64,000 nt of DNA, taken from the NCBI RefSeq assembly GCF_020497125.1, contig NC_059084.1, positions 32,456,203-32,520,202 on the forward strand, written 5' to 3'. This DNA is from Mauremys mutica. Lineage: Eukaryota; Chordata; Testudines; Geoemydidae. Positions 35,350 through 46,919 of the stretch are shown here, in pieces. The stretch's first letter is position 1, and each line of letters opens with the position of its first letter. The notes under the pieces were generated by a model. The model had not been told where the DNA came from and did not search any database. It was given only the letters and a program-made list of their open reading frames with translations. The position numbers and the translations under genes were made by a program.

Positions 35350-36045
35350 TTTCTGGCCCGCAGCTGGCCCATGCCAGCTTACTTGGACTCGCAGGGCTCA
35401 GGCTAAGGGGCTGTTTAATTGAAGTGTAGACATTCGGGCTTGGGCTGAAGCCCAGACTCTAGGTCCCTGCGTAGTGGGAGATTTGCAGAGCTTGCACTGC
35501 AGACCATAGGCGCCGACTCCATGGGTGCTCCGGGGCTGGAGCACCCACGGGAAAAAATTAGTGGGTGCTGCAGCTCCTTGCCCCCCCCCAGCTCGCCTCC
35601 GCCACCGCCTTCTCCCCAGAGCGCACCCCGTGCCCGCTTTTTCCCCCTGGCTCCCAGTGCTTGCACCGTGAAACAGCTGTTTCGCACAGCTGGGAGGGAG
35701 GGGGGAGGAGGGAGAACGCAGTGCACTCGTGGAAGAGGCGGGGCCGGGGCGGGGATTTGGGGAAGGGGTCCTATAGGGGCAGGGAGGGGGTGGAGTTGGG
35801 GCAGGGCCAGGGGCCGGGGAGGGGACTTTGGGGAAAGGGTTGGAAGGGGAGCGGGGCAGGGGCAGGGAAAGGATGGAGTTGGGGCAGGGCCAGGGGCGGG
35901 GGGGGGCACAAGCACCCACCAGCATTGGGGAAAGTTGGCCCCTATGCTGCAGACCAAGCCCGAATTGCAATTAAATGGCCCCTTAGCCTGAGTCAGCTGG
36001 CACAGGCAAGCTGAGGGTGTCTAATTGCAGTGTAGACAGACCCTA
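35350..36045. mobile_element. Palindromic MITE, second copy, carrying a hAT-like insert
   Basis: Same family as 4558-4840: cagctggcccatgccagctt on the left and gtgtctaattgcagtgtaga on the right, with inner ggggctgtttaattg / caattaaatggcccc arms. The extreme left end is missing, so it is truncated there. Interrupted by the element at 35505-35946. Confidence 0.7.
35505..35946. mobile_element. hAT-like element nested in the MITE
   Basis: Inverted ends cataggcgccgac and gttggcccctatg, with a perfect 8-bp duplication ctgcagac (35497-35504 and 35947-35954). Both halves of the subterminal region carry the gtgggtgct / agcacccac pair. The G-rich core (35740-35910) makes long open frames on both strands that are low-complexity, not genes. 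Confidence 0.88.
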
Positions 36046-38210
36046 TGTGGCCTTGGAGCAAAACTGCAAAGACGAGCTAGCCAGAGACTCCAGCCAGTAG
36101 GAACAGATGCAACCAAAGCAGGGACCTTTTTCACCTTTGGAAATTCCAGTCAAAACTGTAGAAAGTTCTGACTCTGCCCTGTGCTGATAAATTGTTTGCT
36201 CCAGTCCTCCCCATCTCTCCTCAGTCTCTTCACCTCAGATTCACTCCACACCGGCCCTTCTTACACTCTTCTGCCCCATCCCCCTCACCTCCCTTCTCTT
36301 TCCATTTAGCTGATCCCCTCCTAAGGAACTCCCCCCATGAAAAAAATGTGGAAATACTGTATTGTTGGTTGGCCACAGAAATGGCAGAATTGAAGGAGAA
36401 AACAGACCTCTAGTGGAGAAGGCCTGCAGAGTCATGGGACTGTCCTCAGAGCTGTCAGCAGCAAGGGAGTAGGGGTGGGTCCTGGGAGTGAGTTAGGTCT
36501 GTGGGTTTGCGGAGAGGATTTACTGGTGTGGCAGGGTGGGACACTGAGAATCCCTCAGTGCCAACTGGCAAAGAATTCCCTGTTTGTAACAGGAACTCCT
36601 ATCAGGCCTGAATGTGACACTTTATACCTCGGGAGAGCACCCTGGTAACCCCCATATTCATCATTTGTTCATAAATCTAGTTCTTTTCTTTAAAACAAAA
36701 CTAGGCAAAATCACACAAAATGAGACAGAAAAATATAGCAAAGACAGATGCAACTTCTGCCGCTGGTGCTTTCTGCTGGGAAATTACAGGCCTAGGTCAT
36801 GGTTTTATTAGCCACCCCAAGATCTGACAAAACGTTCACCAGCATCAGGGAGTTTAAAGCATTGCATTTAGCTGCCTTCCTGGTCCTGTGCTTACAGCAG
36901 TATTGCAAAGGGTGGCGTCAGCTTGGTGCCTAAGCCTGTTGCTTATTAGACAGCTGCCCAAAAGATAACGTCAGTACCCAGAAGAAATAAGGTGAGGGGA
37001 AAAATGATACACAAGGGAGGGGATGAGAGCAGGAACCTCAGGCACATGCCTTAGGTGTTGTTCAGGAGTTAATCTGTGGAGGGGGTGATGCCATCTGATT
37101 CCCTCTTTATGGCCTGGTCAGGACGTCTTTCCAGATCAGGGCAACACAGACCCATTGGCATCATGGTGGATGCTGGGGTCCCTCCCAGGAGACAGTCTGT
37201 TAGGGGCAGCAGCAGCCATGATGATGAAGGTCACTCCCAGTCTGCTCGCCCCACTGGCTCTTAAGTGACCCCTGCATAAGCACTGTCTAGCTGAGGGGTG
37301 GCAGCCTATTGAAACTAACCAGGCAAAACACATTTGGGGGTTTCCAGCTATAAACATTTCCAGAATCCATCCCACCCCAAATGTCTAGGAGCTTTCAGCT
37401 TGTTGTTGTGCCAACTGGAGACCTTGCCAGGAGCATGGCAGAGCCTTTATCACAGTCCTTTTCGCTTCATCCAGCTGGTACCAGTTTTTCCTCTCACTTT
37501 TAACAGCATTTCTATCTAACAGGCTCAGAAGGATGTTTATTGCCTTGTACAGTTTAGGGTACAGGTTTCCACATAGCAATGAGCTCATTGTATATCTTTA
37601 CAGTACGTAATGTTTCTGCATGTTGGTGCCGTCATTCGGTCAGATCACAGAAGTGCTCAAACTGGAAATCTATGAAAGGCAGTGGCAGTGGTGTCACTTT
37701 TCTGACCAGTTCCCCAGACTGGGCGTTAAGGACGGTGTGGTGCGGGAGCTGCCATCATTTGAATTAGTCCTGATCATGTACGTCCATTAGCGATCCCATG
37801 GTATTTTTCTGCAAGCAGGGGTGTTAAACCCAATAGCCTGGCTTAACTGAACTGGGGTAATTGCATTCTGCATCCCTTGCCCTTTCCATTGGCTACTGTA
37901 TTATTTTTCACCTCCTGACTTCAGTTGTTCTGTGGTGCCATTAAATAGCTATTGCCTCTCCCCACAGCAGGCGTTGTAGTTGGCGTTGTTACTTCAGATT
38001 CCTTCTTGCTTATCTCCCATACTCCTTGCATCTGTGAACAGACACTTCAATACATTAACTCATGTTAAATTCTTATTGTTTCAGAATAGCTCTGACTTTT
38101 CTCCTGTTACTCTTCCTGGAAGCACCAATCCTATAGTTCAAGTTAGGTGAATGCTCCCCTCCTCCAGCTCTCCTGTGTCTGGCAACTGCTGCTTATGTCT
38201 GTGCAATGTG
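36046..38210. other. Intron 5, nothing recognised
   Basis: No repeat ends, coding domains or RNA genes seen in this 2.2-kb stretch. Confidence 0.4.
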
Positions 38211-38465
38211 TAAGGGCAGGTCTACACTGCTGCTTAAGTCGAAAAAGACTGCGGCAAGCGACACAAGTTACAGCGACCTAAGCACTGTCCGCACCGGTGC
38301 TATGTCAGCAGGAGACACTTTCCCACCAACATACCTTCCACCTCTTGCGGATGTGGAGTAATTCTGCCGCCGGGACAGCGCTCTCCCGTCGGCATAGAGC
38401 GTCTTCACCAGACACACTACAGCGGTGCAGCTATGCCAGTGCAGCACTTCTGGCGTAGGCCTGCC
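38211..38465. mobile_element. Possible MITE related to gtctacac-ended elements
   Basis: Starts aagggcaggtctacactgct and ends in gcttctggcgtaggcctgcc-type sequence. Internal ctatgtcagcagga / tctcccgtcggcatag blocks suggest inverted halves. A related sequence occurs at 43690-43935. Boundaries are uncertain. Confidence 0.45.
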
Positions 38466-38603
38466 TGAAGGAATGAGTGAGAGATTTCTGGTGAATCCCT
38501 GGGCAGGAATATTTGATCAATGTGTTGGCTTTCAAATGTCCTACGACTAAAAACAGGCATTCTAACTGTTCACCTTTCTAATCAGTTTTTGTTTGTTTTT
38601 TAG

Positions 38604-38818
38604 GTCCACCTGCTGAGCCACTGGAGCCCACCAGACCTTTACCAACTCTTCCTGTGCGCAGGATTCATTCCCCTTCAGAAAGGAAACATGAAAGACAGCC
38701 AAGACCCCCCAGGCCACCTTTAGGTGATAGGCCATCAACTCCAGGCATGAAACCCAACATCTGTGATGGCAACTTTAACACTGTGGCTCTGTTTAGAGGA
38801 GAAATGTTTGTTTTCAAG
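38604..38818 (+). CDS. MMP24: MMP24 exon 6: hinge and start of hemopexin domain
   Basis: This 215-bp exon encodes the Pro-rich linker between the catalytic and hemopexin domains ([28 protein letters not shown]). It then gives [20 protein letters not shown], the first hemopexin strand, whose Cys is expected to pair with the last Cys of the domain. The acceptor follows a long T tract (tttttttag) and the donor is aag|gtacta. It enters on a Gly codon split after its first base, matching exon 5, and ends on a complete Lys codon. The hinge, including [17 protein letters not shown], is characteristic of MMP24 rather than MMP14, MMP15 or MMP16. The open frame beyond 38818 is intronic. Confidence 0.96.
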
Positions 38819-39334
38819 GTACTAAATCTGTCTTACCAATGATGTTTTGTTTAAGCTTTAGATCCTGGAAAAGAATAATATGTGTAAATAATTACACATT
38901 ATCAGCTATTTTATGGTACCACTTTGCTCTACTGAAAACTGTTCTATTATGTGTAACTGAAATAATCAATGAGCATGAGAATTTTGAAAGGAAAGCTTTA
39001 GCAGATTCGAAAATACTTTACTAACACTTGGCATGGTGCCTAAGGAGAAGGGCATAAATGAAAGTGTTCTTTGTGATGTTCATAATTTTGTTTTGCCTTC
39101 AGAATTACCTGCATCCTTGACAAAAAATAAACCAGGTTCTGTTTAATGTTTTAAAGCAAAAATATCAGTTAGCAGACTCTTCTGAACAGCCATGCAACCT
39201 ACAGTTGAGAAGCACCCTTCTTTCACTAATTCATTGTTCAGTAGAATTCTTCCTACATAGCAGATAAAGCTATATTAACAAATCTGTATCTAGAATACAT
39301 CAGCATTTTGATGACATCTTACTTTACTACTACT
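38819..39334. other. Intron 6, nothing recognised
   Basis: AT-rich intronic sequence without recognised elements. Confidence 0.4.
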
Positions 39335-39540
39335 TAGCTCTTTTCATCAGTAGAACTGAAAGTACTTTACAAAGGAGGTCAGTTTCATTATACCTGTTTT
39401 ATACATGGGGAAACAGGCATAGAGAAGCTACATGACTTGCCGAAGGTCACCCAGCAGACCAGTGGCAGAACCAGGAATACAACACAGATCTCCTGAGTCC
39501 CAGTCCAGTACTGTATTGACTAGCCCACACTGCCTCCCTG
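39335..39540 (-). mobile_element. MIR SINE (ancient CORE-SINE), antisense
   Basis: The + strand reads as a reverse MIR: acatggggaaacaggcatag, then acttgccgaaggtcacccag, then gtggcagaaccagga, ending near cacactgcctcc. These are the conserved MIR core blocks in the usual order. An old insertion in intron 6. Confidence 0.85.
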
Positions 39541-40149
39541 AGCACATTACCGAGCACTGCTGTGAGATGGCTGGAGGGACTGATAAAGCAGGGAAGGGGC
39601 CTCTCTAAAAAAACTACAATTTTTTGTCAAGAGTGGGTATATAACCTGCTGGTCTCTGGGGGCATAAGCATATTCTGAGAACAGCGACCAGATCAGACCT
39701 GGCAGGGGAGACATGGGGGAGAATGCCTAGTTTGAGGATCCTGATGAGACCTAGATGTGAGTCAGCCACCAAGAAGCTCAACAGTGTCGGTACTTAAGTG
39801 GGGAAATGCATGTCCACTGATGCAAATTTAGGCACCATGGGGACTTTACCAGCAGGAATTCAGGGCTAGGCAGTGGTTTCGGGGATCTAAATTTTGGATA
39901 TAAGTGCTTAAAGTGGCAACTACTAGCGTACTCTCCTTTGTGGATCTAGCTCTTAGAGTTGGGTTAGATCCTAAAGCTCAAATATTTGTTATGGAGGTGC
40001 CAGTCTCAGCATCATTGTTAAGGTTGAGTTCCTTTTTATACTTAAAGAAGGGATTCAGCCTTTTTATTTATATGAAAAATATGGCAAGTCCTCTGGGAGA
40101 ACAGAATGAATATTCTGAGAATTTACAAGTACTATACATCCATTAATTA
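39541..40149. other. Intron 6, nothing recognised
   Basis: No supported feature. Confidence 0.4.
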
Positions 40150-40482
40150 TTGGTTATTATTAGTTAAAATGGAGAAGATGGGATTAATATGAGAATTGAA
40201 AGGTGGATAAGGAACTGCTTAAAGGGGAGACTGCAATGGATCATGCTGAAAGGTGAACTGTCAGGCTGGAGGGAGGTCACTAATGGAGTTCCTCAGGGAT
40301 CAGTCTTGGGACCAATCTTATTTAACATTTTTAGTACTAACTCTGGCACAAACAGTGTGAGTGTGCTAATAAAATTTGTAGATGTCATAAAGTTGGGAGG
40401 TATTGCCAGTATGGAAGAGGATCAGAATATCATACAAGAAGATCTGGAGGACCTTGAAAACTGGAGTAATAGAAATGGGATG
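40150..40482 (+). mobile_element. CR1 RT fragment
   Basis: The frame gives RIERWIRNCLKGRLQWIML, SGWREVTNGVPQGSVLGPIL and then FNIF, followed by a decayed LIKFVDVIKLGG (FADDTKLGG in intact CR1) and EDLENWSNRNGM. The fragment is cut at 40482 by insertion of the palindromic element at 40484. The RT catalytic FADD box is mutated. Confidence 0.85.
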
Positions 40483-40483
40483 G

Positions 40484-40734
40484 GTTTCAGAGTAGCCGCC
40501 GTGTTAGTCTGTATCCGCAAAAAGAACAGGAGTTCTTGTGGCACCTTAGAGACTAACAGATTTATTTCAGCATAAGCTTTCATGGGCTACAGCTCACTTC
40601 TTCAGATGCATAGAATGGAACATAGAATGAGTTCTATTCTATGCATCCGAAGAAGTGAGCTGTAGCCCACGAAAGCTTATGCTGAAATAAATTTGTTAGT
40701 CTCTAAGATGTCACAAGTACTCCTGTTCTTTTTG
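40484..40734. mobile_element. Palindromic short element flanked by a 13-bp duplication
   Basis: Two inverted arms meet near 40625: tcagcataagctttcatggg, then ctacagctcacttcttcaga on the left, and the complement on the right. The outer arms are gtttcagagtagcc and actcctgttcttttt. Flanked by a perfect 13-bp direct repeat agaaatgggatgg (40471-40483 and 40735-40747). Non-coding. Related pieces lie at 40746-40960, 41054-41203 and 23868-23955. Confidence 0.85.
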
Positions 40735-40745
40735 AGAAATGGGAT

Positions 40746-41540
40746 GGTTTCAGACTGGTAGCCATGTTAGTCTGTATCAGCAAAAACAATGAGGAGTACT
40801 TGTGGCACCTTATAGACTAACAGACGTATTGGAGCATGAGCTTTCGTGGGTGAATACCCACTTCATCAGATGCATGGAGTGGAAAATACAGTAGCAGGTA
40901 TAAATACACAGCATATGAAAAGATGGGAGTTGCCTTACTAAGTGTGTGTGGGGGGGTCAGTGCTAACGAGTCAATTCAATTAAGGTGGAAGTGGGCTATT
41001 TTCAACAGTTGACAAGAAGGGAGGAAAATCACTTTTGTAGTGCTAATGAGTTCCATTATCAGAGGGGTAGCCATGTTAGTCTGGATCTGTAAAAGCAGCG
41101 AAGACAACGAAGTGCATCCGACGAAGTGGGTATTCACCCACGAAAGCTCATGCTCCAATACGTCTGTTAGTCTATAAGGTGCCACAGGACTCTTTGCTGC
41201 TTTTAATGAGTTCAGTGTAATCAAGGTGGCTCATTTCAAACAGTTGACAAGAAGGTGTGAGTATCAGCAGGGGGAGAAATTAGTTTTTGTAGAGACCCAT
41301 TCCCTCCCAGTCTTTATTCAGGCCTGACACCAAATTAGGTCACTACAAAAACTAATTTTCCCCCTGCTGATACTCACACCTTCTTGTCAGCTGTTTGAAA
41401 TGGGCCACCTTGATTACACTGAACTCAGTAGCACTTCAAAAGTGTTTTTTCCTCCCTTCTTGTCAATTTTTGAGAATAGCCCACTTCCACCCAATGAACC
41501 ACTCAAATTAGGAGAACACATTTCCCACAAGACATTTGTA
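40746..41540. mobile_element. Larger palindromic element with a nested short copy
   Basis: It starts like the preceding element (gtttcagactggtagccatg, then tgttagtctgtatcagcaaa). It then has a long hairpin: left arm about 40984-41053 plus 41214-41292, loop 41293-41342, right arm 41343-41492. The left arm is interrupted by a 150-bp insert (41054-41203). The right outer end is not clearly resolved. Confidence 0.75.
41054..41203. mobile_element. 150-bp insert in a palindrome arm
   Basis: Flanked by a perfect 10-bp duplication taatgagttc (41044-41053 and 41204-41213). The matching right arm of the hairpin lacks it and reads straight through, so the empty site is visible in the same molecule. The insert contains aagtgggtattcacccacga and ttagtctataaggtgccaca, the family blocks. 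Confidence 0.9.
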
Positions 41541-41729
41541 ACCACCTGTAGGAACACGTCATAAAGTAACCCCAGCCATTGTGCAGGACGATGGACTAAA
41601 TGACCCCCTTCAGCACTGATGATCTTGATAAACTGTATGAGTGTTCATTGTAAATTCTGGAAAAATATGCGTTGGAGGCCCTGCAAGTACTGGTATCTTG
41701 TCTTCTGCCATGTATGTGGGATGGACCCG

Positions 41730-41734
41730 CGCGT

Positions 41735-41771
<37 letters not shown>
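41730..41771. repeat. (CA)n microsatellite
   Basis: A CG-containing lead (cgcgcgtg) followed by about 17 uninterrupted CA units. Confidence 0.95.
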
Positions 41772-41773
<2 letters not shown>

Positions 41774-42008
41774 TTAAAGGATAGTAATGATTAGTACCAG
41801 TCCCTAACCTGTTATAATGCTAAGAGAAAGCATCTTCCTATAAACTTAGCCAAATCTGGTTGGAATGCAGTCATTGCTCAAGATCAGTGCAACTACACAG
41901 CGCTCAAGTTTGTTATTATGGCATCTGGGGCCATTTCATGGTCTAATTAGTGGTTGAATGCAGGGTATAAAAGTTCAGACACCCCAAGAGCCCTTTTTCT
42001 CTTCCTAG

Positions 42009-42147
42009 GATCGTTGGTTTTGGCGTCTGCGCAACAACCGAGTGCAGGAGGGGTATCCCATGCAGATTGAACAGTTCTGGAAAGGCCTCCCTGCAAAGAT
42101 TGATGCTGCTTATGAGAGATCTGATGGGAAATTTGTTTTCTTTAAAG
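42009..42147 (+). CDS. MMP24: MMP24 exon 7: hemopexin blade
   Basis: This 139-bp exon encodes [20 protein letters not shown], then [20 protein letters not shown] and KFVFFK, the end of the first and start of the second hemopexin blade. The repeat signature (D-R-W-F-W and a Gly-Tyr-Pro step) is clear. The acceptor is cttcctag|gat in phase 0 and the donor is aaag|gtaaag, ending after the first base of a Gly codon. The hemopexin domain mediates substrate and partner contacts at the cell surface. [17 protein letters not shown] fits MMP24; MMP16 differs here. No defect seen. Confidence 0.96.
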
Positions 42148-42289
42148 GTAAAGTATGTTTACAATGCAATTTTGCATCACTGTTCTAATCCCTCTTTCTG
42201 CGGCGAGCTTTGACAAATGGGATTGCTGCTTGTCTGTTGTAACATTGTATTGGTGGGAACTGTATCTCATATTGGAACCATTTGTGGAA

Positions 42290-43680
42290 AGCCACAAAGA
42301 GAGGTAACTGGACTCCTCACAAACCCTCACTTCTAATTACTCAGAGCCAGACGCTAAAAGGTATTTGGGCGCTTGAAGATGCAGCTAGGTGTCTACTGGG
42401 ATTTTCACACGCACTGTGGGCTAGATCCATAAAGGCACTTGGGTGCCTAACTGCCCCTGTAGGCACCAGGTCCTCAAAACCCTGCTCAGCTGCAGCCTAA
42501 CCCTGTTGGTGTCTAAATCCTCAGAGGTGCCTAAGGCTCTGCTAGTGGGAATATGCAAAATTGCCTAAGTCCTGATGCTCCTGAGTTGCTTGGTGCCCTA
42601 GCTTATGCCTAAGCCCTGGTGGGATTCTCAAAATAGGCATTCCCCTCGCTGCCTTTTGTACAGAGCCTGATCCAGTAGGCAGAGGTCCTAGGGGGCTAGT
42701 GGAGAGGTGGGTGTGTTCAGTAGCCCCAAAAGCCCAGTGGCTACAGCATTCCCGTGGGAGGTGGGAAAGCCGGGTTTGTATCCCCACTCAACCTGAGTTG
42801 GAACAGGGATTTGAACTCACAGCTCTTACATGAAAGGCTAGTGGGTCCATTGGGGGGCGTCTCTCAATCTATTGTTGAAGCCTTCGTGCTTTGTATAAAG
42901 ACTTATTGGCGTGGGGACTTGAATCCACTGTCATGTGACCCTCCCACGTGTAGGTGAGTGCTCTGAGCGCGAGGCTATGGATTCAGTCTCTCACTTTCCC
43001 AGTGAATATTTCATTAGTTATACAAAGTGGAACAGCTTCAACGGGGCTGCTTGAGAGAGACCCACACAAGACACTCTACGCTGAGGGTTAGAGCACCTTG
43101 CCTTAAATGTGGGGGCCCGAGGTTTGAATCAGGGAGAGCAGCAGTTTGGACCTGGGACTCCCACATTCTGGGAGTGTGCCCTAGTTGGCTATAAGGGCGT
43201 GGGGTTGTCTGTCTCTCACAGTTGCTAGGACACAGGCTACCTAAATGGCTGACCTGGCTTAAGTGCCTGATGGCTGAGAATCCTGACCAGAGAGAGGCAC
43301 CTAGCTACCTTTGAGGGTATCATGGCTTCACAGGGTCTGGTCTATGCCCCAGCCTGTAGCCAGTCCCTTGGGAGTGACCCCTTTAGTGTGCTGGTCCACA
43401 CAGTTCCACAGGCCAGGCCCGTGGCCTCCAAAACTGGGCCTTCGGGTGCCAGAAATCTCTGTGGCCTCCTGCAGTGAGTCCAGCCAAGCCAGACACTGTG
43501 GGAGGCTTGTTCTTACCCTTTGCAATGCCAGGCAGACTTTTCAAACAAGTTAACAATTGTTAGTGTCCTGGCCTACAGAATCTGAAAGTCATTAGGTTAC
43601 CACAGAGAAGCAAAGGTTAAGACAGAGTTCAGACTGGCCAACACTAGGGCCCTTGGGCCGTGCTACCATAGGAACCAATT
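42290..43680. repeat. Dispersed repeat with tRNA-like units
   Basis: Contains repeated cards of the type ggcgcctaactgcc, plus tRNA-like units in both orientations: agtggctacagcattcccgt with gggtttgtatcccc (about 42737-42784), an inverted one at about 42913-42993, and gggttagagcaccttgcctt with gaggtttgaatcaggg (about 43083-43135). The same family recurs at 46920-47600 and 57285-58510. No intact RNA gene. Confidence 0.5.
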
Positions 43681-43689
43681 TTCCTTCCT

Positions 43690-43935
43690 CTCTCTGGGCT
43701 TTTCTACACTTAAAACACCACAGCAGCATAGCTGCACCGCTGCAGCACTTCACTGTTGGCACTACTTACACCAAAGGGGGGGGTCTCCTGTCAGCATAGA
43801 CAATCCACCTCCCCAAGAGCCAATAGGTAGGAATTCTTCCTTTGACCTTAGCACTGTCCACACAGGGACTTAGGCTGGCTTAACTCTGCCTCTTAGAGGT
43901 GTGGATTTTTCACACCCCTGACTGACATGTTCCAG
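43690..43935. mobile_element. Possible MITE related to 38211-38465
   Basis: Starts gggcttttctacacttaaaa and ends near ttccagtctagaccaaag. It shares agctgcaccgctgcagcact with the complement-like blocks of 38211-38465. Boundaries uncertain. Confidence 0.4.
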
Positions 43936-45025
43936 TCTAGACCAAAGATCTGACTCTGTCCCTCCCTTTGTCTGTCAGTCCCAGGAGCGAGCCCCTGTGT
44001 CGCGTGAGCTCACAGAGCCTGATACCTTTCCCCACTGTTCTCCAGCTAGGGGGCCCTTGCTCTGCTTCCTGGCAGAGAGGTGAGTCACGGGCCCAGCTCC
44101 AGCCCTGTGTGAGGCCAGGTCTCTCCCTCGGCCCCGCCCTGTGCATCCCCCAGGCGCTCTCACCCTGCGCATCCTCTGAGCGCCCCCCCACCTCTGCGCA
44201 TCCCCCGGGCCATTTAAAATAGCCCAGGGCCCCCACTCACCACCGGCAGCGCAGCGGAGCTAAGCGGCTTCCTGCCTGCTTGCTCCACATGGCTGCCAGC
44301 CCCTCCATGCAGCCCCTGGGCAGGGTGGGTCTGAGTCCTGCCCCATGCGCCCCTGCGGCCAATGGGAAGCTGCGGGGGCAGTGCCTGGGGGTAGCAGCAC
44401 ATGGAGACCCCCCAGCCCGCCCTGCCTAGGAGCCCCAGGTAAGTGCCGCACCCTCCCACCCCCTTCCAGAGCCTGCACCCCTCCTTTGGCCCCCAAACTC
44501 CCGCCCAGAGTCTGCACCCCCTCCCTCTGCACCTGCTCCCATCCCCAAGCATCCTCCCAGAGCCTGCACCCCCATCCCCAGCCTGGAGCCTGCACATAGC
44601 ACCCAAACTCCATCCCAGAGCCTGCACCCCCACCCCCTTCCCACACACCTCTCCTGCCCCCAAATTCCCTCCCAGAGCCTGCACCACAGCCCTCTGCACT
44701 CCCTCCCAGAGCCTGCACCCAAACTCCCCCAGAGCCTGTACCCCCACCCCCTCCTGAACCCCCACCCCTTGCCCAAGCCCAGAGCCTGCACCTAAACTCC
44801 ATCCCAGAGCCTGCACCCCTCCCCCGTCCCCCACCTAAACTCCCTCCCAGAGCCCAACCTCTTACCCGTCCTGCACCCCAATCCCCTGCCGCAGCCCAGG
44901 GCCTGCACCCCAGATCTCTCCCAACCCAAACTCCCTCCCAGAGCCTCACACAGGTGGGGGACAGCGTTTGGGGGGCAGCTTCTGGGAACCACCAAAATTT
45001 CTACAAACTTGCCACCCCTGTGGAG
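43936..45025. mobile_element. C-rich degenerate minisatellite in a probable hAT-like element
   Basis: About 44435-44945 is built from diverged units of ccctcccagagcctgcaccc, about 30-45 bp apart. To the right, aacttgccacccctg (ending near 45020) looks like a hAT right end. The left end could not be fixed. The long Gly-rich minus-strand frames (up to 229 codons) are products of this repeat, not genes. Confidence 0.6.
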
Positions 45026-46919
45026 AGGTGGGGGGAAATCTCCTCCCCTTGGCTGTTGGTCACTAGGTGTGAATGCCCTGCCTAGGCCTCAGCAGAAGCC
45101 TCCATTCACATACATGGATTCTAGTCAGTTTGTTAATGACCCAGGCATCTAAACATCGGGTCCCTTCCCTGTATGGTCAGTAACTGAAGTGCAAAGCCTA
45201 GAGAAAAACCGAGGTACACGCAGGAATCATAAAAATACCATCAAAATTCCCACATTGGTCACAGATGGACAGGTCTTAGGCCTCGCCCCTCTCCACAGCA
45301 TGTCCCACTGCTCAGCACGCTGGCTTCTGTGAATCTCTTTCTTAGGCCCCTAACTTGCCCATACAATGCCTGCGGTCCGGGGTGCCTAGGACTTAATCCT
45401 CTCTGTGGATCTAACCCCATGGCGCTAACTCCCACTGAAGTCAGGAAATCAATGGAATTGAGCAATTAAGCACTTTTTAAAATCCAACTAGGCACCTCTC
45501 TGTATCTTTAGGCAACTTCCTCCCTTTAAAAATCCGGCCTCACCCACTTCACTCCCGATCTCAGGGAAATGAGGGGAGGATTTGGCCCAGGGGTGACCAT
45601 CTCTAGATGGAAAGTGTTGGCTGAATGGAATTCATTGTAAAACCAAACATACAGCAGTGTCACCAGTACAGTAAACGTGCTGCATCATGTGTCATGCCTG
45701 TGTGGTCTGGCGTGGATCTCGTCCTAAATGGCAAAGAAAGTGATTCTGGACAGCATGCAGGGACAGGTGGGAACCACATAATTGATGATTGTACAGCGTC
45801 CGAGGCAAGTCCATTCAATCACATCTTGCTCACCGCAGTATCCATTGTCAATGTAATTATGACACATCCTTACAAGCCCTTTTTAGCCTGACGATAGAGG
45901 CGAATGTCTTGGAATTCTTGAGGCAAACCTGATGATCCACTTATAAATTATTGGACTTAGAAAAAGACCAGCGTTTCTCACTTGTCAAAAATTGTTCCCA
46001 CAATCCCTTTCTCATTCAAAAGTCAAAAAATGTATTTTTTCTATAAAACTCAAGTTTTACCAACCAGGCCTTAGTGAGAATTTTAACATATGGCCCCCTC
46101 TTGTGAATAATGGCTTAAAGCTTTTAAAGTTACTCAGTCATATTCATTACTGTTTTGAGTTCCAGCAGGTGCCCTGCAGAGATTACAGTGACTCTAAGAA
46201 ACCTTAAATCTACTTCAGATTCTACCTAATCTAAGTCTTCATTTAAAAAAAAAAATCACCAGCAATTTTTCACATGAAGAATCTCTACAATGTAAACCAA
46301 TGACTAGGCTTGTTTGTCAATACAGTTGGTCAAACTGTTCATAGTGAATCATTTATCCAACCAATTTATTCCCACAAATGTTCTGTGAACAAAACAGAAT
46401 TTTTAGGACTCTCTCTTTGTAAATGTTTGTCAAATCGTGTGTGTCTTTATTAATCACAGTTTATGGACTGTCCATAAATTGAGCCACTACACTTATTTGT
46501 TATCCCTATATATTACATATGATTGGTCACCCAAATCACATGGTATTTTTTCTGTTTCCTAACTGGATGACTGAGGCTTTATAAAGGAGAGATTATAAAG
46601 AAATCTTTGTTCTCAACAGGACAGGAAGGGGAGGGAGCAGGAGATAACTAGACCTAAGGAATTCTAGGACATTTAATTTTTTCCTGTCCCATTTTGCACA
46701 ACCAAGAGCATTATATTTGGCTCCTTATGTGGACTCCAGATGTAAAAATAATTGGCTTCCTTCCTAACTGGGGGAACAAGAAAGAAATCTTGAGGCCTTT
46801 TCGATAGCACTCATTGCTGTTGTATCTGAGCCTGAGAAATATTAATGTGTTATCTTTGCAGCAACCCTATTATATAGGGAGGGCTTCACAGACCAGGAAC
46901 TGAGGCACTGGGAGATTAT
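45026..46919. other. Intron 7, largely unrecognised
   Basis: No genes. 45450-45590 shares phrases with the dispersed repeat family (aaatccaactaggcacctct). 46855-46920 resembles an old MIR core fragment (tcacagaccaggaactgagg). Confidence 0.35.

Larger units (their letters stand above)
32105..35350 (+). mobile_element. CR1-like LINE 3' half, split by a Harbinger-like element
   Basis: The left part (32105-32997) is a decayed RT (PIFKIGKQN, then TVNMALRKIGPV, and a LDFCKVFDFVSH-like block near 32350-32390). The right part (35127-35350) is the RT C-terminus, readable as KMKLHKINLETRHTFLTVKV and HWKKLPMEVVDSPFLDVFKS. The 2.1-kb element 32998-35126 sits between them with a TAA duplication. Removing it restores a continuous LINE reading frame. 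Confidence 0.75.

Noticed and set aside
35398..36014. Overlapping Pro- and Gly-rich open frames on both strands
   Set aside because: They fall inside a hAT-like insert with exact target duplication and a G-rich core; no domain is seen.
44214..44949. Long Gly-rich minus-strand open frames (206 and 229 codons)
   Set aside because: They are translations of a degenerate C-rich minisatellite; frames on both strands are equally long and of low complexity.
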